The translations under genes were made by a program, and so were the position numbers. A model generated the notes under the pieces. The model saw nothing but the letters and a program-made list of their open reading frames with translations, was not told the DNA's origin and made no database searches. A stretch of DNA of 64,000 bases from Martinezella lusitana (GTDB taxonomy: Bacteria > Pseudomonadota > Alphaproteobacteria > Rhizobiales > Rhizobiaceae), in assembly GCF_900094565.1 (NCBI RefSeq), contig NZ_FMAF01000013.1, positions 62,001 through 126,000 on the forward strand. Direction: 5' to 3'. Shown piece after piece: positions 8,947-17,701 of this stretch. Each line of letters opens with the position of its first letter. Position 1 is the first letter of the stretch.

Positions 8947-10542
8947 TCAGCGGTTGTCGGCAAGGATCATCTCAGCCGCCTTTTCGGCGATCATGATCGT
9001 CGGCGAGTTGGTGTTGCCCGATGTGATCGACGGCATGATCGACGCATCCGCGATGCGCAGCCCTGCAAGGGCGCGCAGCCGCAGACGGGGATCTACGACG
9101 CTTTGCGGATCGCTACCCATGCGGCATGTGCCGACGGGATGGAAAATCGTCGTGCCGATGTCGCCGGCGGCGCGCTCGAGATCAGCATCGGTCTGATAGG
9201 ACGGGCCGGGCTTGAACTCCTCCGGACTGAATCTCGCGAAGGAAGGCTGCGCCACGATCCGCCGCGTCAGGCGGATGGAGCGCACGGCGATCTCGCGGTC
9301 GCGCGATGCGGAGAGATAATTCGGGCTGATTGCCGGCTGCATGGCAAAGTCGGGGCTGCGGACATGCACCGAGCCGCGGCTTTCCGGCCTCAGGTTGCAG
9401 ACGCTGGCGGTGATCGCCGGAAAAGGATGGACGGGATCGCCGAACTTGTCGAGCGAGACCGGCTGCACGTGATATTGCAGATCCGGCGTTTCCTTGTCCG
9501 GCCCGGAGCGGGTGAAGATGCCGAGCTGACTCGGCGCCATCGCCATCGGCCCGGAGCGGCGGATGAGATATTCGAGGCCGATCGCCGCCTTGCCCATGAG
9601 CTTCGTCGCCTTCTCGTTCAAGGTGGGAACGCCGGTCACCTTGTAAGCCATGCGAAGCTGCAAGTGATCCTGCAGGTTTTCGCCGACGGACTTGACCTCG
9701 CGGACGACCTCGATGCCGGCCTTGCTCAACACATCGCCCTGCCCGATGCCTGACAGTTCGAGGATCTGCGGCGAGCCGATGGAGCCGGCCGACAGCACCG
9801 TCTCCTTGCTTGCGTAGACGCGCTTCGCCACGCCATCGTGCTGGAACTGGACGCCGATCACGGCATCACCCTCGATGACGAGGCGCCGCACCTGGGCCTT
9901 GGTGTAGACCGTCAGATTGCCTCGCTTCATTGCCGGCCGCAGGAAGGCCTTCGCCGTATTCCAGCGGATACCGGAACGCTGGTTGACGTCGAAATAGCCG
10001 GAGCCCTCATTGTTGCCACGATTGAAATCGGCCGTTTCGGGGATGCCTGCCTCGCGGGCTGCCGCCTGGAAGGCGTCGAGCACGGCCCAGCGCACACGCG
10101 CCTTCTCCACCCGCCATTCGCCGCCGGCGCCGTGCATCTCGTCCTTGCCCCTGTAATGATCCTCGGACTTGGTGAAATAGGGCAGCACGTCTTCCCAGCC
10201 CCAGCCGGTGCAGCCGAGCTGCCGCCAGAGATCATAGTCGCGCGCCTGGCCGCGCATGTAGATCATGCCGTTGATGGAGGAGCAGCCGCCAAGCACCTTG
10301 CCGCGCGGATAGTTCAGCGAGCGACCGTTCAGCCCCGCCTCGGGCGTCGTGGTGAAGCACCAGTCGGTGCGGGGATTGTTAATGCAATAGAGATAGCCGA
10401 CGGGAATATGGATCCAGTGATAGTTGTCATTGCCGCCCGCTTCCAGCAGCAGCACCCGATTGTTGGGATCGGCCGAGAGCCGGTTGGCAAGCAGGCAGCC
10501 GGCACTGCCGGCACCGATGATGATGTAGTCGAAGCGATCCAT
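8947..10542 (-). CDS. GMC-family FAD oxidoreductase (choline/alcohol dehydrogenase type)
   Basis: A flavoprotein of 531 aa. The N-terminal FAD-binding motif is YIIIGAGSAGCLLANRLS, followed by VLLLEAGG. GMC signature 1 is GKVLGGCSSINGMIYMRGQ, and signature 2 is GSIGSPQILELSGIG. The C-terminal active-site region has HPVGTCRMG, DASIMPSITSGNTNSPT and IAEKAAEMIL, giving the usual His and Asn pair. Family members oxidise alcohols to aldehydes. BetA-like choline dehydrogenases are closest in layout, but no betaine genes are nearby, so the substrate is open. It sits inside the transporter cluster, between livM and the hydrolase gene. The ATG at 10542 is chosen over a TTG two codons earlier. Confidence 0.88.
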   Translation of the reverse strand: MDRFDYIIIGAGSAGCLLANRLSADPNNRVLLLEAGGNDNYHWIHIPVGYLYCINNPRTDWCFTTTPEAGLNGRSLNYPRGKVLGGCSSINGMIYMRGQARDYDLWRQLGCTGWGWEDVLPYFTKSEDHYRGKDEMHGAGGEWRVEKARVRWAVLDAFQAAAREAGIPETADFNRGNNEGSGYFDVNQRSGIRWNTAKAFLRPAMKRGNLTVYTKAQVRRLVIEGDAVIGVQFQHDGVAKRVYASKETVLSAGSIGSPQILELSGIGQGDVLSKAGIEVVREVKSVGENLQDHLQLRMAYKVTGVPTLNEKATKLMGKAAIGLEYLIRRSGPMAMAPSQLGIFTRSGPDKETPDLQYHVQPVSLDKFGDPVHPFPAITASVCNLRPESRGSVHVRSPDFAMQPAISPNYLSASRDREIAVRSIRLTRRIVAQPSFARFSPEEFKPGPSYQTDADLERAAGDIGTTIFHPVGTCRMGSDPQSVVDPRLRLRALAGLRIADASIMPSITSGNTNSPTIMIAEKAAEMILADNR

Positions 10543-10557
10543 GTTCAAAACTCAGTC

Positions 10558-10692
10558 ATTCGTTCTCCCGCGTGCGGGGAGAGGGTTAGGGTGAGGGGCA
10601 TGAAGGTTCGGCAAATCCCGGCTTGCGGATCAATCTCGAAATAGCCCCTCATTCGCCCTTCGGGCACCTTCTCCCCGCGAACGGGGAGAAGG
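10558..10692. repeat. GC-rich palindromic intergenic repeat (copy 2)
   Basis: Two stems fill the gap between livM and the oxidoreductase gene. The first is a shorter CTCCC/GGGGAG hairpin near 10563-10583. The second is a perfect 11-bp stem, CCTTCTCCCCG (10667-10677) and CGGGGAGAAGG (10682-10692), with a CGAA loop. The flanks GTTAGGGTGAGGGG and TAGCCCCTCATTCGCCC are themselves nearly complementary, so the whole block can fold as one long structure. It is the same family as the copy at 6.7 kb. Confidence 0.75.
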
Positions 10693-10704
10693 AAAGGCAA
10701 CCAA

Positions 10705-11697
10705 TCAACGCCGATATTCAAATCCCAGCTTCCGTCCCAGCCGCGACGCATAGAATTCGCCGATGACGCCACGCCGGAAGAGCAGGACACAGACCATGAA
10801 GACGATGCCGGTGATGATGGTGACGGGGAATTCCGACGTCGCGAGGTAGTTTTCCAGGGTCGCTACGAATCCCGCGCCGAAGAGCGGGCCGATCAGCGTG
10901 CCGATGCCGCCGAGCAGGGTCATCAGGATCACTTCGCCCGACATCTGCCATGCGACGTCGGTGAGCGTCGCGAACTGGAAGACCAGCGCCTTGACCGCTC
11001 CGGCGAGCCCCGCCAGCGCCGCCGACATGACGAAGGCGCCGAGCTTGTAATGCGCGACGGAATAGCCGAGCGAGATCGCCCGCTGCTCATTCTCGCGGAT
11101 CGACTTCAGGATCATGCCGAAAGGCGAATTGATGAAGCGCCAGATGATCAGAACGCCGATCAGGAACACGGCGAGGACGAAATAATACATGTTGAAGGAA
11201 TTGTTGAGATCGAGGATGCCGAAGAGATAGCCGCGCGGCACGGACTGAATGCCGTCCTCGCCATGGGTAAACGCAGCCTGCAGGCAGAAGAAATAGAACA
11301 TGTAGGACAGCGCCAGCGTGATCATGGCGAAGTAGATGCCCTGCCGTCGGATCGCGACGAAGCCCATGACCAGGCCGAGCAGCGCCGCGCCGGCGACGCC
11401 GATCAGGATGCCGAGCTCCGGCGGCACGCCCCACTCCTTCACCGCATAGGCGGTGAAATAGGCGGCACCGCCGAAGAAGGTGGCATGACCGAAGGAGAGC
11501 AGGCCTGCATAGCCGAGCAGCAGGTTGAAGGCGCAGGCGAACAGTGCGAAGCAAAGCACCTTCATGACGAAGATCGGGTAGATGAAGAACGGCGCCCAGA
11601 TCAGCCCGACGACGCCGATAACCAGCAGCAGTTTCTGCGCCGAAAACCTCTGGTGTCGCCTGGATCCCAATGTGGTCAGATCAACCATCTCACGCAT
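10705..11697 (-). CDS. livM: Branched-chain amino acid ABC transporter permease, LivM type
   Basis: A 330-aa inner-membrane permease with about nine hydrophobic segments. The family region LLLGYAGLLSFGHATFFG, typical of LivM, is present, as is the cytoplasmic loop GMILKSIRENEQRAISLGY that contacts the ATPases. It pairs with the LivH-type permease encoded upstream, and the two genes overlap by 8 bp, which suggests coupled translation. The tail after the last segment is short. The binding protein, two ATPases and two permeases form one complete five-gene uptake system. The substrate is probably a branched-chain amino acid or similar small acid. Confidence 0.9.
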   Translation of the reverse strand: MREMVDLTTLGSRRHQRFSAQKLLLVIGVVGLIWAPFFIYPIFVMKVLCFALFACAFNLLLGYAGLLSFGHATFFGGAAYFTAYAVKEWGVPPELGILIGVAGAALLGLVMGFVAIRRQGIYFAMITLALSYMFYFFCLQAAFTHGEDGIQSVPRGYLFGILDLNNSFNMYYFVLAVFLIGVLIIWRFINSPFGMILKSIRENEQRAISLGYSVAHYKLGAFVMSAALAGLAGAVKALVFQFATLTDVAWQMSGEVILMTLLGGIGTLIGPLFGAGFVATLENYLATSEFPVTIITGIVFMVCVLLFRRGVIGEFYASRLGRKLGFEYRR

Positions 11698-12577
11698 CCC
11701 GACCGAAGAGGCCCGCGGGCCTGATGAGCAGCACGATCGCCATGATCACGAAGATGACGATATTCGACGCTTCCGGATAGAAGACCTTGGTCAGGCCCTC
11801 TGCAATTCCGAGCATATAACCTGTCACGATCGCGCCCATGATCGACCCCATGCCGCCGACGACGACCACGGCAAAGACGATGATGATCATGTTCGATCCC
11901 ATCAGCGGCGAGACCTGATAGATCGGCGCCGCCAGCACGCCGGCAAAGGCGGCAAGTGCGACACCGAAACCATAAGTCAGCGTCAGGAGCACGGGCACAT
12001 TGACGCCGAAGACCTGGACGAGCACGGAATTTTCCGTCGCCGCGCGCAGATAGGCGCCGAGCTTGGTCTTCTCGATCAGCAGCCAAGTGCCGATGCAGAC
12101 GATGAGAGAGGCGATGATCACCCAGCCGCGATAGACGGGCAGGAACATGAAACCGATGTTCCTGGCACCCGCCAGTTCCGCCGGCACCGCATAAGGCTGG
12201 CCTGAGGAGCCGTAGAGATAGCGGAACGTGCCCTCGATGGTCAGCGCCATGCCGAAAGTGAAGAGCAGGCCGTAGAGCGGATCGATGTTGTAAAGCTGGC
12301 GCAGGCATAGCCGCTCGACGAGGGCACCGAACAGACCGACGATCAGCGGCGCCACGATCAAGGCCGGCCAATAGCCGATCCCGGCATAGGCGAGCAGCAG
12401 ATAGGCTGTGAAGGCGCCGAGCATGTAAAGCGCGCCGTGAGCAAAATTGATCACCCGCAGCATGCCGAAGATGATCGCGAGCCCCAGGCTCAGCAGCGCA
12501 TAAAAGGAGCCGTTGATGAGGCCGATCAGCAATTGTCCGAGAAGGGCCTGGGTGGGGATACCGAATATCGTCGTCAT
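11690..12577 (-). CDS. livH: Branched-chain amino acid ABC transporter permease, LivH type
   Basis: A 295-aa membrane protein with the LivH pattern: QLLIGLINGSFYALLSLGLA at the N terminus, GMLRVINFAHGALYMLGAF next, and the ATPase-contact loop TKLGAYLRAATENSVLVQVFG in the middle. The C-terminal segment has GGMGSIMGAIVTGYMLGIAEG. It forms the heterodimeric pore with the LivM-type permease. Only 3 bp separate it from the livF stop, and it overlaps livM by 8 bp, so all are likely on one mRNA. Confidence 0.92.
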   Translation of the reverse strand: MTTIFGIPTQALLGQLLIGLINGSFYALLSLGLAIIFGMLRVINFAHGALYMLGAFTAYLLLAYAGIGYWPALIVAPLIVGLFGALVERLCLRQLYNIDPLYGLLFTFGMALTIEGTFRYLYGSSGQPYAVPAELAGARNIGFMFLPVYRGWVIIASLIVCIGTWLLIEKTKLGAYLRAATENSVLVQVFGVNVPVLLTLTYGFGVALAAFAGVLAAPIYQVSPLMGSNMIIIVFAVVVVGGMGSIMGAIVTGYMLGIAEGLTKVFYPEASNIVIFVIMAIVLLIRPAGLFGRDA

Positions 12578-12580
12578 GGT

Positions 12581-13282
12581 TCAGACCCCCAGCGCTTTGT
12601 GCAGCATGTCCATGCGCTCGGGCAGTTCGCCGACCGGAAACTCCGAGACCATCTGGCCGTGATCCATCACATAGAAGCGGTCTGCAATGCGGCTGGCGAA
12701 ACGGAAGTTCTGCTCGACCAGCAATATGGTCATCCCTCGCGCCTTGAGCTTCTGCAGGACCTCGCCGATGCGCTGGACGATGACGGGCGCAAGGCCTTCC
12801 GTGGGCTCGTCGAGCAGCAACATGCGAACGCCGGTGCGCAGGATGCGCGCCATGGCGAGCATCTGCTGCTCGCCGCCGGAAAGCTTGGTGCCGGCGCTGT
12901 TGCGGCGCTCGTGCAGATTGGGAAACAGTTCGAAAATCTCGTCGACCGTCATCCCGCCTGATGCCACGACCGGCGGTAACATCAGGTTTTCATAGACGCT
13001 GAGCGTCGAGAAGATGCCGCGTTCCTCCGGAACGAAACCGATGCCCTTGTGGGCGGTCTTGTGCAAAGGCACCTGCATCATGTCGGCGCCGGCAAAGGCG
13101 ATCCTGCCCTTGCGCGCGCGGACGATGCCGACGATGGTGCGCAATGTCGTCGTCTTGCCGACGCCGTTGCGGCCAAGGATGGTGACGGTTTCGCCCTCGC
13201 CGACCCGCATGTCGACGCCATGCAGGATGTGGCTTTCGCCATACCAGGCATTCAGCCCCTGGACTTCGAGCAACGCCGCCAT
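12581..13282 (-). CDS. livF: Branched-chain amino acid ABC transporter ATPase, LivF type
   Basis: A 233-aa ABC ATPase. Walker A is GRNGVGKTT, the ABC signature is LSGGEQQMLAMARIL, Walker B is MLLLDEPTEGLAP, and the switch His lies in ILLVEQNFRFA. Compactness and the EGLAP sequence after Walker B are typical of LivF. It powers the two permeases together with LivG. The ATG at 13282 has GGAGG 7 nt upstream and lies only 2 nt after the livG stop. A TTG two codons earlier is less likely. Confidence 0.93.
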   Translation of the reverse strand: MAALLEVQGLNAWYGESHILHGVDMRVGEGETVTILGRNGVGKTTTLRTIVGIVRARKGRIAFAGADMMQVPLHKTAHKGIGFVPEERGIFSTLSVYENLMLPPVVASGGMTVDEIFELFPNLHERRNSAGTKLSGGEQQMLAMARILRTGVRMLLLDEPTEGLAPVIVQRIGEVLQKLKARGMTILLVEQNFRFASRIADRFYVMDHGQMVSEFPVGELPERMDMLHKALGV

Positions 13283-13284
13283 CC

Positions 13285-14067
13285 TCAAGCCTCCTCCATG
13301 CCCATATAGGCTTCGCGGACGCGCGGGTCGCGGCTGACCGTGGCGTAATCGCCCTGAGCCAGGATCTCGCCGCGCTGCAGCACGGTCACCTGATGGCAGA
13401 TGTCAGCGACGACGGAGAGATTATGCTCCACCATCAGCACGGCCCTGTCGCGCGCCACCTCGCGGATGATGGCGGAGACGGTGTTGACATCCTCCAGCCC
13501 CATGCCGGCCATCGGCTCGTCGAGCAGCAGCACTTTCGGGTCGAGCGCCAGGGTCGTCGCGATCTCCAGCACGCGCTTGCGGCCATAGGAAAGATCGGCG
13601 GCAACGGCATCCCGCTCCTTCGAAAGTCCGACGGACGCGAGAAGCTGCTCGGCGCGGGCGTTGAGGCTGTCGAGCGCCGAGATCGGCCGCCAGAATTGAT
13701 GGGCGAGATTGCTCGTCCTCTGCAAGGCGACACGAACATTGTCGAGCACGGTCAGATGCGGAAAAACAGCCGAAATCTGGAAGGAGCGCACGAGGCCCAT
13801 GCGCGCCACCTTGTCGGGTCTCGTGCGGGTAATATCGGTGCCGAGCAGCGTGATCGTGCCGTGGGTGGGCTGCAGGAACTTGGTGAGCAGGTTGAACACC
13901 GTCGTCTTGCCGGCGCCGTTCGGGCCGATCAGCGCGTGGACGCGGGCATGCTGCACATCGAGATCGACATTCTTGACGGCGGTAAAACCACCGAAATCGC
14001 GGCGGAGTCCCCGGGCGGACAAGACCACCCGAGGCTCTTCATGCTGATCTATTGCTGATATCGCCAT
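13285..14067 (-). CDS. livG: Branched-chain amino acid ABC transporter ATPase, LivG type
   Basis: A 260-aa ABC ATPase. Walker A is GPNGAGKTT, the Q-loop region is MGLVRSFQISAVFPHLTVLDN, the signature is LSYGRKRVLEIATTL, Walker B is VLLLDEPMAGMG, and the switch His is in LMVEHNLSVV. The LivG insertion after Walker A (QPTHGTITLLGTDITRTRP) and the C-terminal sequence DPRVREAYMG are characteristic. It lies 15 bp after the binding-protein stop and 2 bp before livF. Confidence 0.93.
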   Translation of the reverse strand: MAISAIDQHEEPRVVLSARGLRRDFGGFTAVKNVDLDVQHARVHALIGPNGAGKTTVFNLLTKFLQPTHGTITLLGTDITRTRPDKVARMGLVRSFQISAVFPHLTVLDNVRVALQRTSNLAHQFWRPISALDSLNARAEQLLASVGLSKERDAVAADLSYGRKRVLEIATTLALDPKVLLLDEPMAGMGLEDVNTVSAIIREVARDRAVLMVEHNLSVVADICHQVTVLQRGEILAQGDYATVSRDPRVREAYMGMEEA

Positions 14068-14082
14068 CGGCCGGCCGTAACC

Positions 14083-15291
14083 TCATTGCTTGACGAGATC
14101 GCAACCACTCTTGGCGGGATCGATATAGGCTTCCTTGCCAGGAATGGTTGCCAGCACGTTGAAGTAATCCCACGGCTGCTTGCTCTCATCCGGCTTCTTG
14201 ACCTGGAGCAGATACATGTCGTGGATCATGCGGCCGTTGGCGCCGACCGTGCCGCCGCGGCCGAAGAAATCATCGACCGGCATTTCATGCAGTTCCTTGG
14301 CGACGGCCTCGGTATCATCAGTGCCGGCCTTCTGCACCGCCTTCAGATATTGCGTGACGGCGGAATAGGTGCCGGCGTGGATCATGTTCGGCATCTTGCC
14401 GGTGCGGGCGAAGAAGCGCTTGCCGAATTCGCGGCTCTTGTCGTCGAGGTTCCAGTAATAGCCCTCGGTCAACGTCAACCCTTGAGCCGCCTGCAGGCCG
14501 AGGCCGTGGACTTCGGCGAGCGTGAAGAGAAGTGCCGCCAGATGCTGGCCGCCCTGGGTGATGCCGAATTCCGAGGCCTGCTTAATGGCGTTGGAGGTAT
14601 CGAGGCCGGCATTGGCAAGGCCGATGACCTTGGCGCCGGACGATTGCGCCTGCAAAAGGAAGGATGAGAAATCATTCGTCGACAGCGGATGGCGAACGGA
14701 ACCCAAAATCTTGCCGCCGCTTGCCTTGACGTAATCGCCGGTCTGCTGCTCCAGCGAATAGCCGAAGGCGTAGTCGGCCGTGAGGAAGAACCAGGTATCG
14801 CCCCCCTGCTTGACCAGCGCGCCGCCGGTGCCGACGGCCAGAGCATGCGTGTCATAGGCCCAGTGGAAGCCATAGGGCGAGCATTGCTTGCCTGTCAGAT
14901 CCGTCGTTGCAGCGCCGGTGACGATATCGATCTTCTTCTTCTCCTTGGCGACGGCCTGCACGGCAAGCGCCACCGACGAGGTCGTCAGCTCCATGATCGC
15001 GTCGACCTTGTCCTGGTCGTACCACTGGCGGGCGATGTTCGAAGCGATATCCGGTTTGTTCTGATGGTCGGCATCGACGATCTCGATCGGCGCGCCGAGC
15101 ACCTTGCCACCGAAATCCTCGACGGCCATCTTTGCAGCCTCCACGGACGACTTGCCGCCGAAATCGGCATAGACGCCCGACTGGTCATTCAGGATGCCGA
15201 TCTTGACGACACCGTCGGACGCGCCGGCGGCGAAAGCCGCTGTGCTGGTTGCAAGCAGAAGTGCCAGGGATGCAATAAGACTCTTTCGCAT
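14083..15291 (-). CDS. Periplasmic binding protein of the LIV-type ABC transporter
   Basis: A 402-aa secreted protein. The signal peptide is MRKSLIASLALLLATSTAAFA, cut before AGASDGVVKIG (the reader should treat the cut as predicted). The mature part is a type 1 periplasmic fold: KIGILNDQSGVYADFGG, then VDAIMELTTSSVALAVQ and GDTWFFLTADYAFGYSLE. It captures the ligand and delivers it to the LivH/M pore. The ATG at 15291 follows GGGAGGAGAAT. A longer start 8 codons earlier would spoil the signal peptide. It is the first gene of the minus-strand operon and faces a LysR regulator across 171 bp. Confidence 0.92.
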   Translation of the reverse strand: MRKSLIASLALLLATSTAAFAAGASDGVVKIGILNDQSGVYADFGGKSSVEAAKMAVEDFGGKVLGAPIEIVDADHQNKPDIASNIARQWYDQDKVDAIMELTTSSVALAVQAVAKEKKKIDIVTGAATTDLTGKQCSPYGFHWAYDTHALAVGTGGALVKQGGDTWFFLTADYAFGYSLEQQTGDYVKASGGKILGSVRHPLSTNDFSSFLLQAQSSGAKVIGLANAGLDTSNAIKQASEFGITQGGQHLAALLFTLAEVHGLGLQAAQGLTLTEGYYWNLDDKSREFGKRFFARTGKMPNMIHAGTYSAVTQYLKAVQKAGTDDTEAVAKELHEMPVDDFFGRGGTVGANGRMIHDMYLLQVKKPDESKQPWDYFNVLATIPGKEAYIDPAKSGCDLVKQ

Positions 15292-15323
15292 ATTCTCCTC
15301 CCAGAGATTTGGCAAAAATGAAT

Positions 15324-15451
15324 CTGTTCAAAATTGGCCAGCCGCTTTCCTCCAAACGACTTTCCGAGACGTGCAGGATCAAGGAAATCGCGCGTTGACG
15401 CAAGTCGCGATTGCAATTAATTCCAAACAGGGTCTGTTCATTTTTGAACAG
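15324..15451. promoter_or_regulatory. LysR-type operator region between the transporter and its regulator
   Basis: A perfect palindrome CTGTTCA-TTTT-TGAACAG lies at 15434-15451, with the T-N11-A form expected of LysR sites. It ends 11 bp before the LysR ATG. A second CTGTTCA half-site lies at 15324-15330, near the binding-protein gene. Two spaced sites in a divergent gap suggest the regulator controls both its own gene and the transporter operon. Confidence 0.65.
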
Positions 15452-15462
15452 AAGGGGGAAAC

Positions 15463-16389
15463 ATGAAGGGCACGCCGCACTTTACCTGGGACGATCTGCA
15501 ATTCTTCCTCGCCGTGGCGCGAACCGGGCAGCTTTCGACCGCGGCCCGGCAGTTGCGCACCAGCCATGCCACCGTTTCGCGCCGCATCGACCGGCTGGAA
15601 TTCGCCCTGAAGGTCAAGCTCTTCGAGCGCAATCCGCGCGGCTACATGCTGACGGGCATGGGCCAGCGGTTCATCGACACGGCGGAGCGCATGGAGCAGG
15701 AAACCGAGCGTCTTCGGACGGATCTTTCCGCCGGATCGGCGGCGCAGCGCGGTGTAGTGCGCATCAGCGCGCCGGAAGGCTTTTCGAATTTCTTCTTTAC
15801 CGGCGTGCTGCCGGAATTCACGGCTAAACATCCGACCATTTCGCTGGAGCTGATCACCATCCAGCAGATCATGTCGCTCTCGCGCAAGGAGGCCGACATC
15901 GTCGTCGTGCTCGACCCGCCGAAGGCCGGCCCCTATTTCACCGAGAAGCTGACCGACTATCACCTTCAGGTCTATGGATCGCAAGATTATCTCGCCAGCC
16001 ATCGAGCGATCGAGAGCCGCGACGACCTGCCCGACTGCGCTTTCATCGGCTATATCGAGGACATGATCTTCGCGCCGGGGTTGGACTATCTCGGCGACGT
16101 CCATCCGCGCATCAGGCCGCAATTCCAGAGCTCGAGCATCTTCGCGCAACTGACGGCGACCAAGAACGGACTGGGGCTTTGCGTGCTGCCGTTTTTCATC
16201 GCCGGCAAGCATCCGGATCTGCAGGTCGTGCTGCCGCAGGAAGTGGATCTCAAGCGCCACTATTGGATCACCTGCCACCGCGATCTGCGCCAATCGCCGC
16301 GCGTGCGCACCGTCATCGATTTTCTGACGGAAGCCGTACGCCGGAATGCGCCGGCCTTTCTCGGGCCTTGGAGAGGTGCTGACAGTTGA
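15463..16389 (+). CDS. LysR family transcriptional regulator
   Basis: A 308-aa regulator. The winged helix-turn-helix covers residues 8-67 with FLAVARTGQLSTAARQLRTS and ATVSRRIDRLE. The effector-binding domain follows, with SAPEGFSNFFFTGVLPEF and a C-terminal TCHRDLRQSPRVRTVIDFL. It is divergent from the LIV-type operon and has a palindromic site in the shared gap, so it is the probable regulator of that operon. The ligand is unknown, although a valine-derived acid is a fair guess given the enzymes encoded. The ATG follows GAAGGGGGAAAC. Confidence 0.92.
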   Translation: MKGTPHFTWDDLQFFLAVARTGQLSTAARQLRTSHATVSRRIDRLEFALKVKLFERNPRGYMLTGMGQRFIDTAERMEQETERLRTDLSAGSAAQRGVVRISAPEGFSNFFFTGVLPEFTAKHPTISLELITIQQIMSLSRKEADIVVVLDPPKAGPYFTEKLTDYHLQVYGSQDYLASHRAIESRDDLPDCAFIGYIEDMIFAPGLDYLGDVHPRIRPQFQSSSIFAQLTATKNGLGLCVLPFFIAGKHPDLQVVLPQEVDLKRHYWITCHRDLRQSPRVRTVIDFLTEAVRRNAPAFLGPWRGADS

Positions 16390-16404
16390 TGCCGTCGGCT
16401 CCGG

Positions 16405-17442
16405 CTACCGGATGCTCGGGGCAGCGTAGACCTTCTTGAGCCCGCCCGCATCGAAGCTTGAACGTTGCGCAAGCTGCAGTTCCCAATCCAGCGACGAGCG
16501 CACGATCGTTTCCAGGCAATTGTATTTCGGCGCCCAGCCGAGTTCCCGATGGGCGAGCGTCGCATCGGCGACGACGCTGGCCGTGTCGCCCGGCCGGCGC
16601 GGCGACATGTGGATGCGGAAAGCACGGCCATGGACGCGCATGACCATGTTGAGCACATCAAGCACGGAATAGCCCAGGCCATAGCCGCAATTGGCGACCA
16701 GCGGCCGGCCGCCGCTGCGCAGATGGCGCAGCGCCATGAGGTGCGCGTCCGCAAGATCGCTGACATGGATGTAGTCGCGAACGCCCGTTCCGTCATGCGT
16801 CGGATAGTCGGTGCCATAGATATCCACTTGATGGCGGCGGCCGAGTGCCGCCTCGCAGGCAACCTTGATGAGATGGGTCGCACCCTCGGTCGACTGGCCG
16901 GCCCGCCCCTTAGGGTCGGCGCCGGCGACGTTGAAGTAGCGCAGCGCGACATAACGGAAATCATAGGCCGCAGCGGCATCGCGCAGCATCAGCTCCGACA
17001 TGAGCTTGGATTGACCATAGGGCGATTCAGGCCGCAATGGTGCGCCTTCGCTGACCGGCCTTTCCGCGGGCTGCGGACCGTAGACGGCGGCGGTGGAAGA
17101 AAAGACGAAATGACGGATGCCAGCCTTGACGGCGGCGCTCATCAGGATGCGGGTCTTGCCGGTGTTGTTTTCGTAATAGGCGAGAGGATCCTCGATCGAC
17201 ATCGGCACCACGGCCGAACCGGCAAAGTGGATGATGGCGTCTATGTCGTTTTCGGCGAAAATCTTCTGCAGCAGCGCTTCGTCCGCCATGTCGCCGAGAT
17301 AGAACCGGGCGGCGGGCGGAACAGCCCAGCGAAAACCGGTCGAAAGGCGGTCGACGACCACCACGTCCTCGCCCGCTTCAAGCAATCTCCAGACCATATG
17401 GCTGCCGATATATCCGGCTCCGCCCGTCACCAACACCGTCAT
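16405..17442 (-). CDS. galE: UDP-glucose 4-epimerase
   Basis: A 345-aa short-chain dehydrogenase that interconverts UDP-glucose and UDP-galactose for exopolysaccharide and lipopolysaccharide synthesis. The NAD motif VTGGAGYIGSHMVWRL is at residues 5-20. The catalytic Ser is in VFSSTAAVYG and the catalytic Tyr and Lys are in YGQSKLMSE. The substrate segment RYFNVAGADPKGRAGQS and a C-terminal PRRPGDTASVVAD also fit. In rhizobia this enzyme may be called ExoB. The ATG at 17442 is chosen, since the longer reading starts with TTG and adds six residues before the conserved strand. Confidence 0.92.
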   Translation of the reverse strand: MTVLVTGGAGYIGSHMVWRLLEAGEDVVVVDRLSTGFRWAVPPAARFYLGDMADEALLQKIFAENDIDAIIHFAGSAVVPMSIEDPLAYYENNTGKTRILMSAAVKAGIRHFVFSSTAAVYGPQPAERPVSEGAPLRPESPYGQSKLMSELMLRDAAAAYDFRYVALRYFNVAGADPKGRAGQSTEGATHLIKVACEAALGRRHQVDIYGTDYPTHDGTGVRDYIHVSDLADAHLMALRHLRSGGRPLVANCGYGLGYSVLDVLNMVMRVHGRAFRIHMSPRRPGDTASVVADATLAHRELGWAPKYNCLETIVRSSLDWELQLAQRSSFDAGGLKKVYAAPSIR

Positions 17443-17636
17443 TCTTCGCGTCCCCGCCAAGTCGTATCGGCGATATATGAGGGTTGTATTCGTGCGATTT
17501 GATTAAAAGCCTGCGCTGAGCAGACTGTAGGAAGGGGAAGTTTGTTTCTATGGTTAGGTAGGGATTTGCGGGATCGGTCGCATTTTATCGATTGGCTATA
17601 CGACGGGTAAGTATCGATATCGAGGAGGATGCGCAT

Positions 17637-17666
17637 CCCCCTCTGTCACTGTCGTGACAGAGGGGG
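17637..17666 (-). terminator. Strong hairpin after the aminotransferase gene
   Basis: A perfect 12-bp stem CCCCCTCTGTCA/TGACAGAGGGGG has the loop CTGTCG. It lies 36 bp past the aminotransferase stop on the minus strand. There is no T-run. A diverged relative of the left arm (CCCCCTCTCTCATTGTCGTGA) occurs at 38277-38297, so this is also a dispersed repeat. Confidence 0.6.
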
Positions 17667-17701
17667 TATCAGAGGTGCGGCAATCGCGAAGATGCTTCTC
17701 G

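Noticed and set aside
16465-17502. 345-codon open frame antisense to galE
   Set aside because: galE has all catalytic motifs on the other strand; the frame shows no family and no ribosome site.
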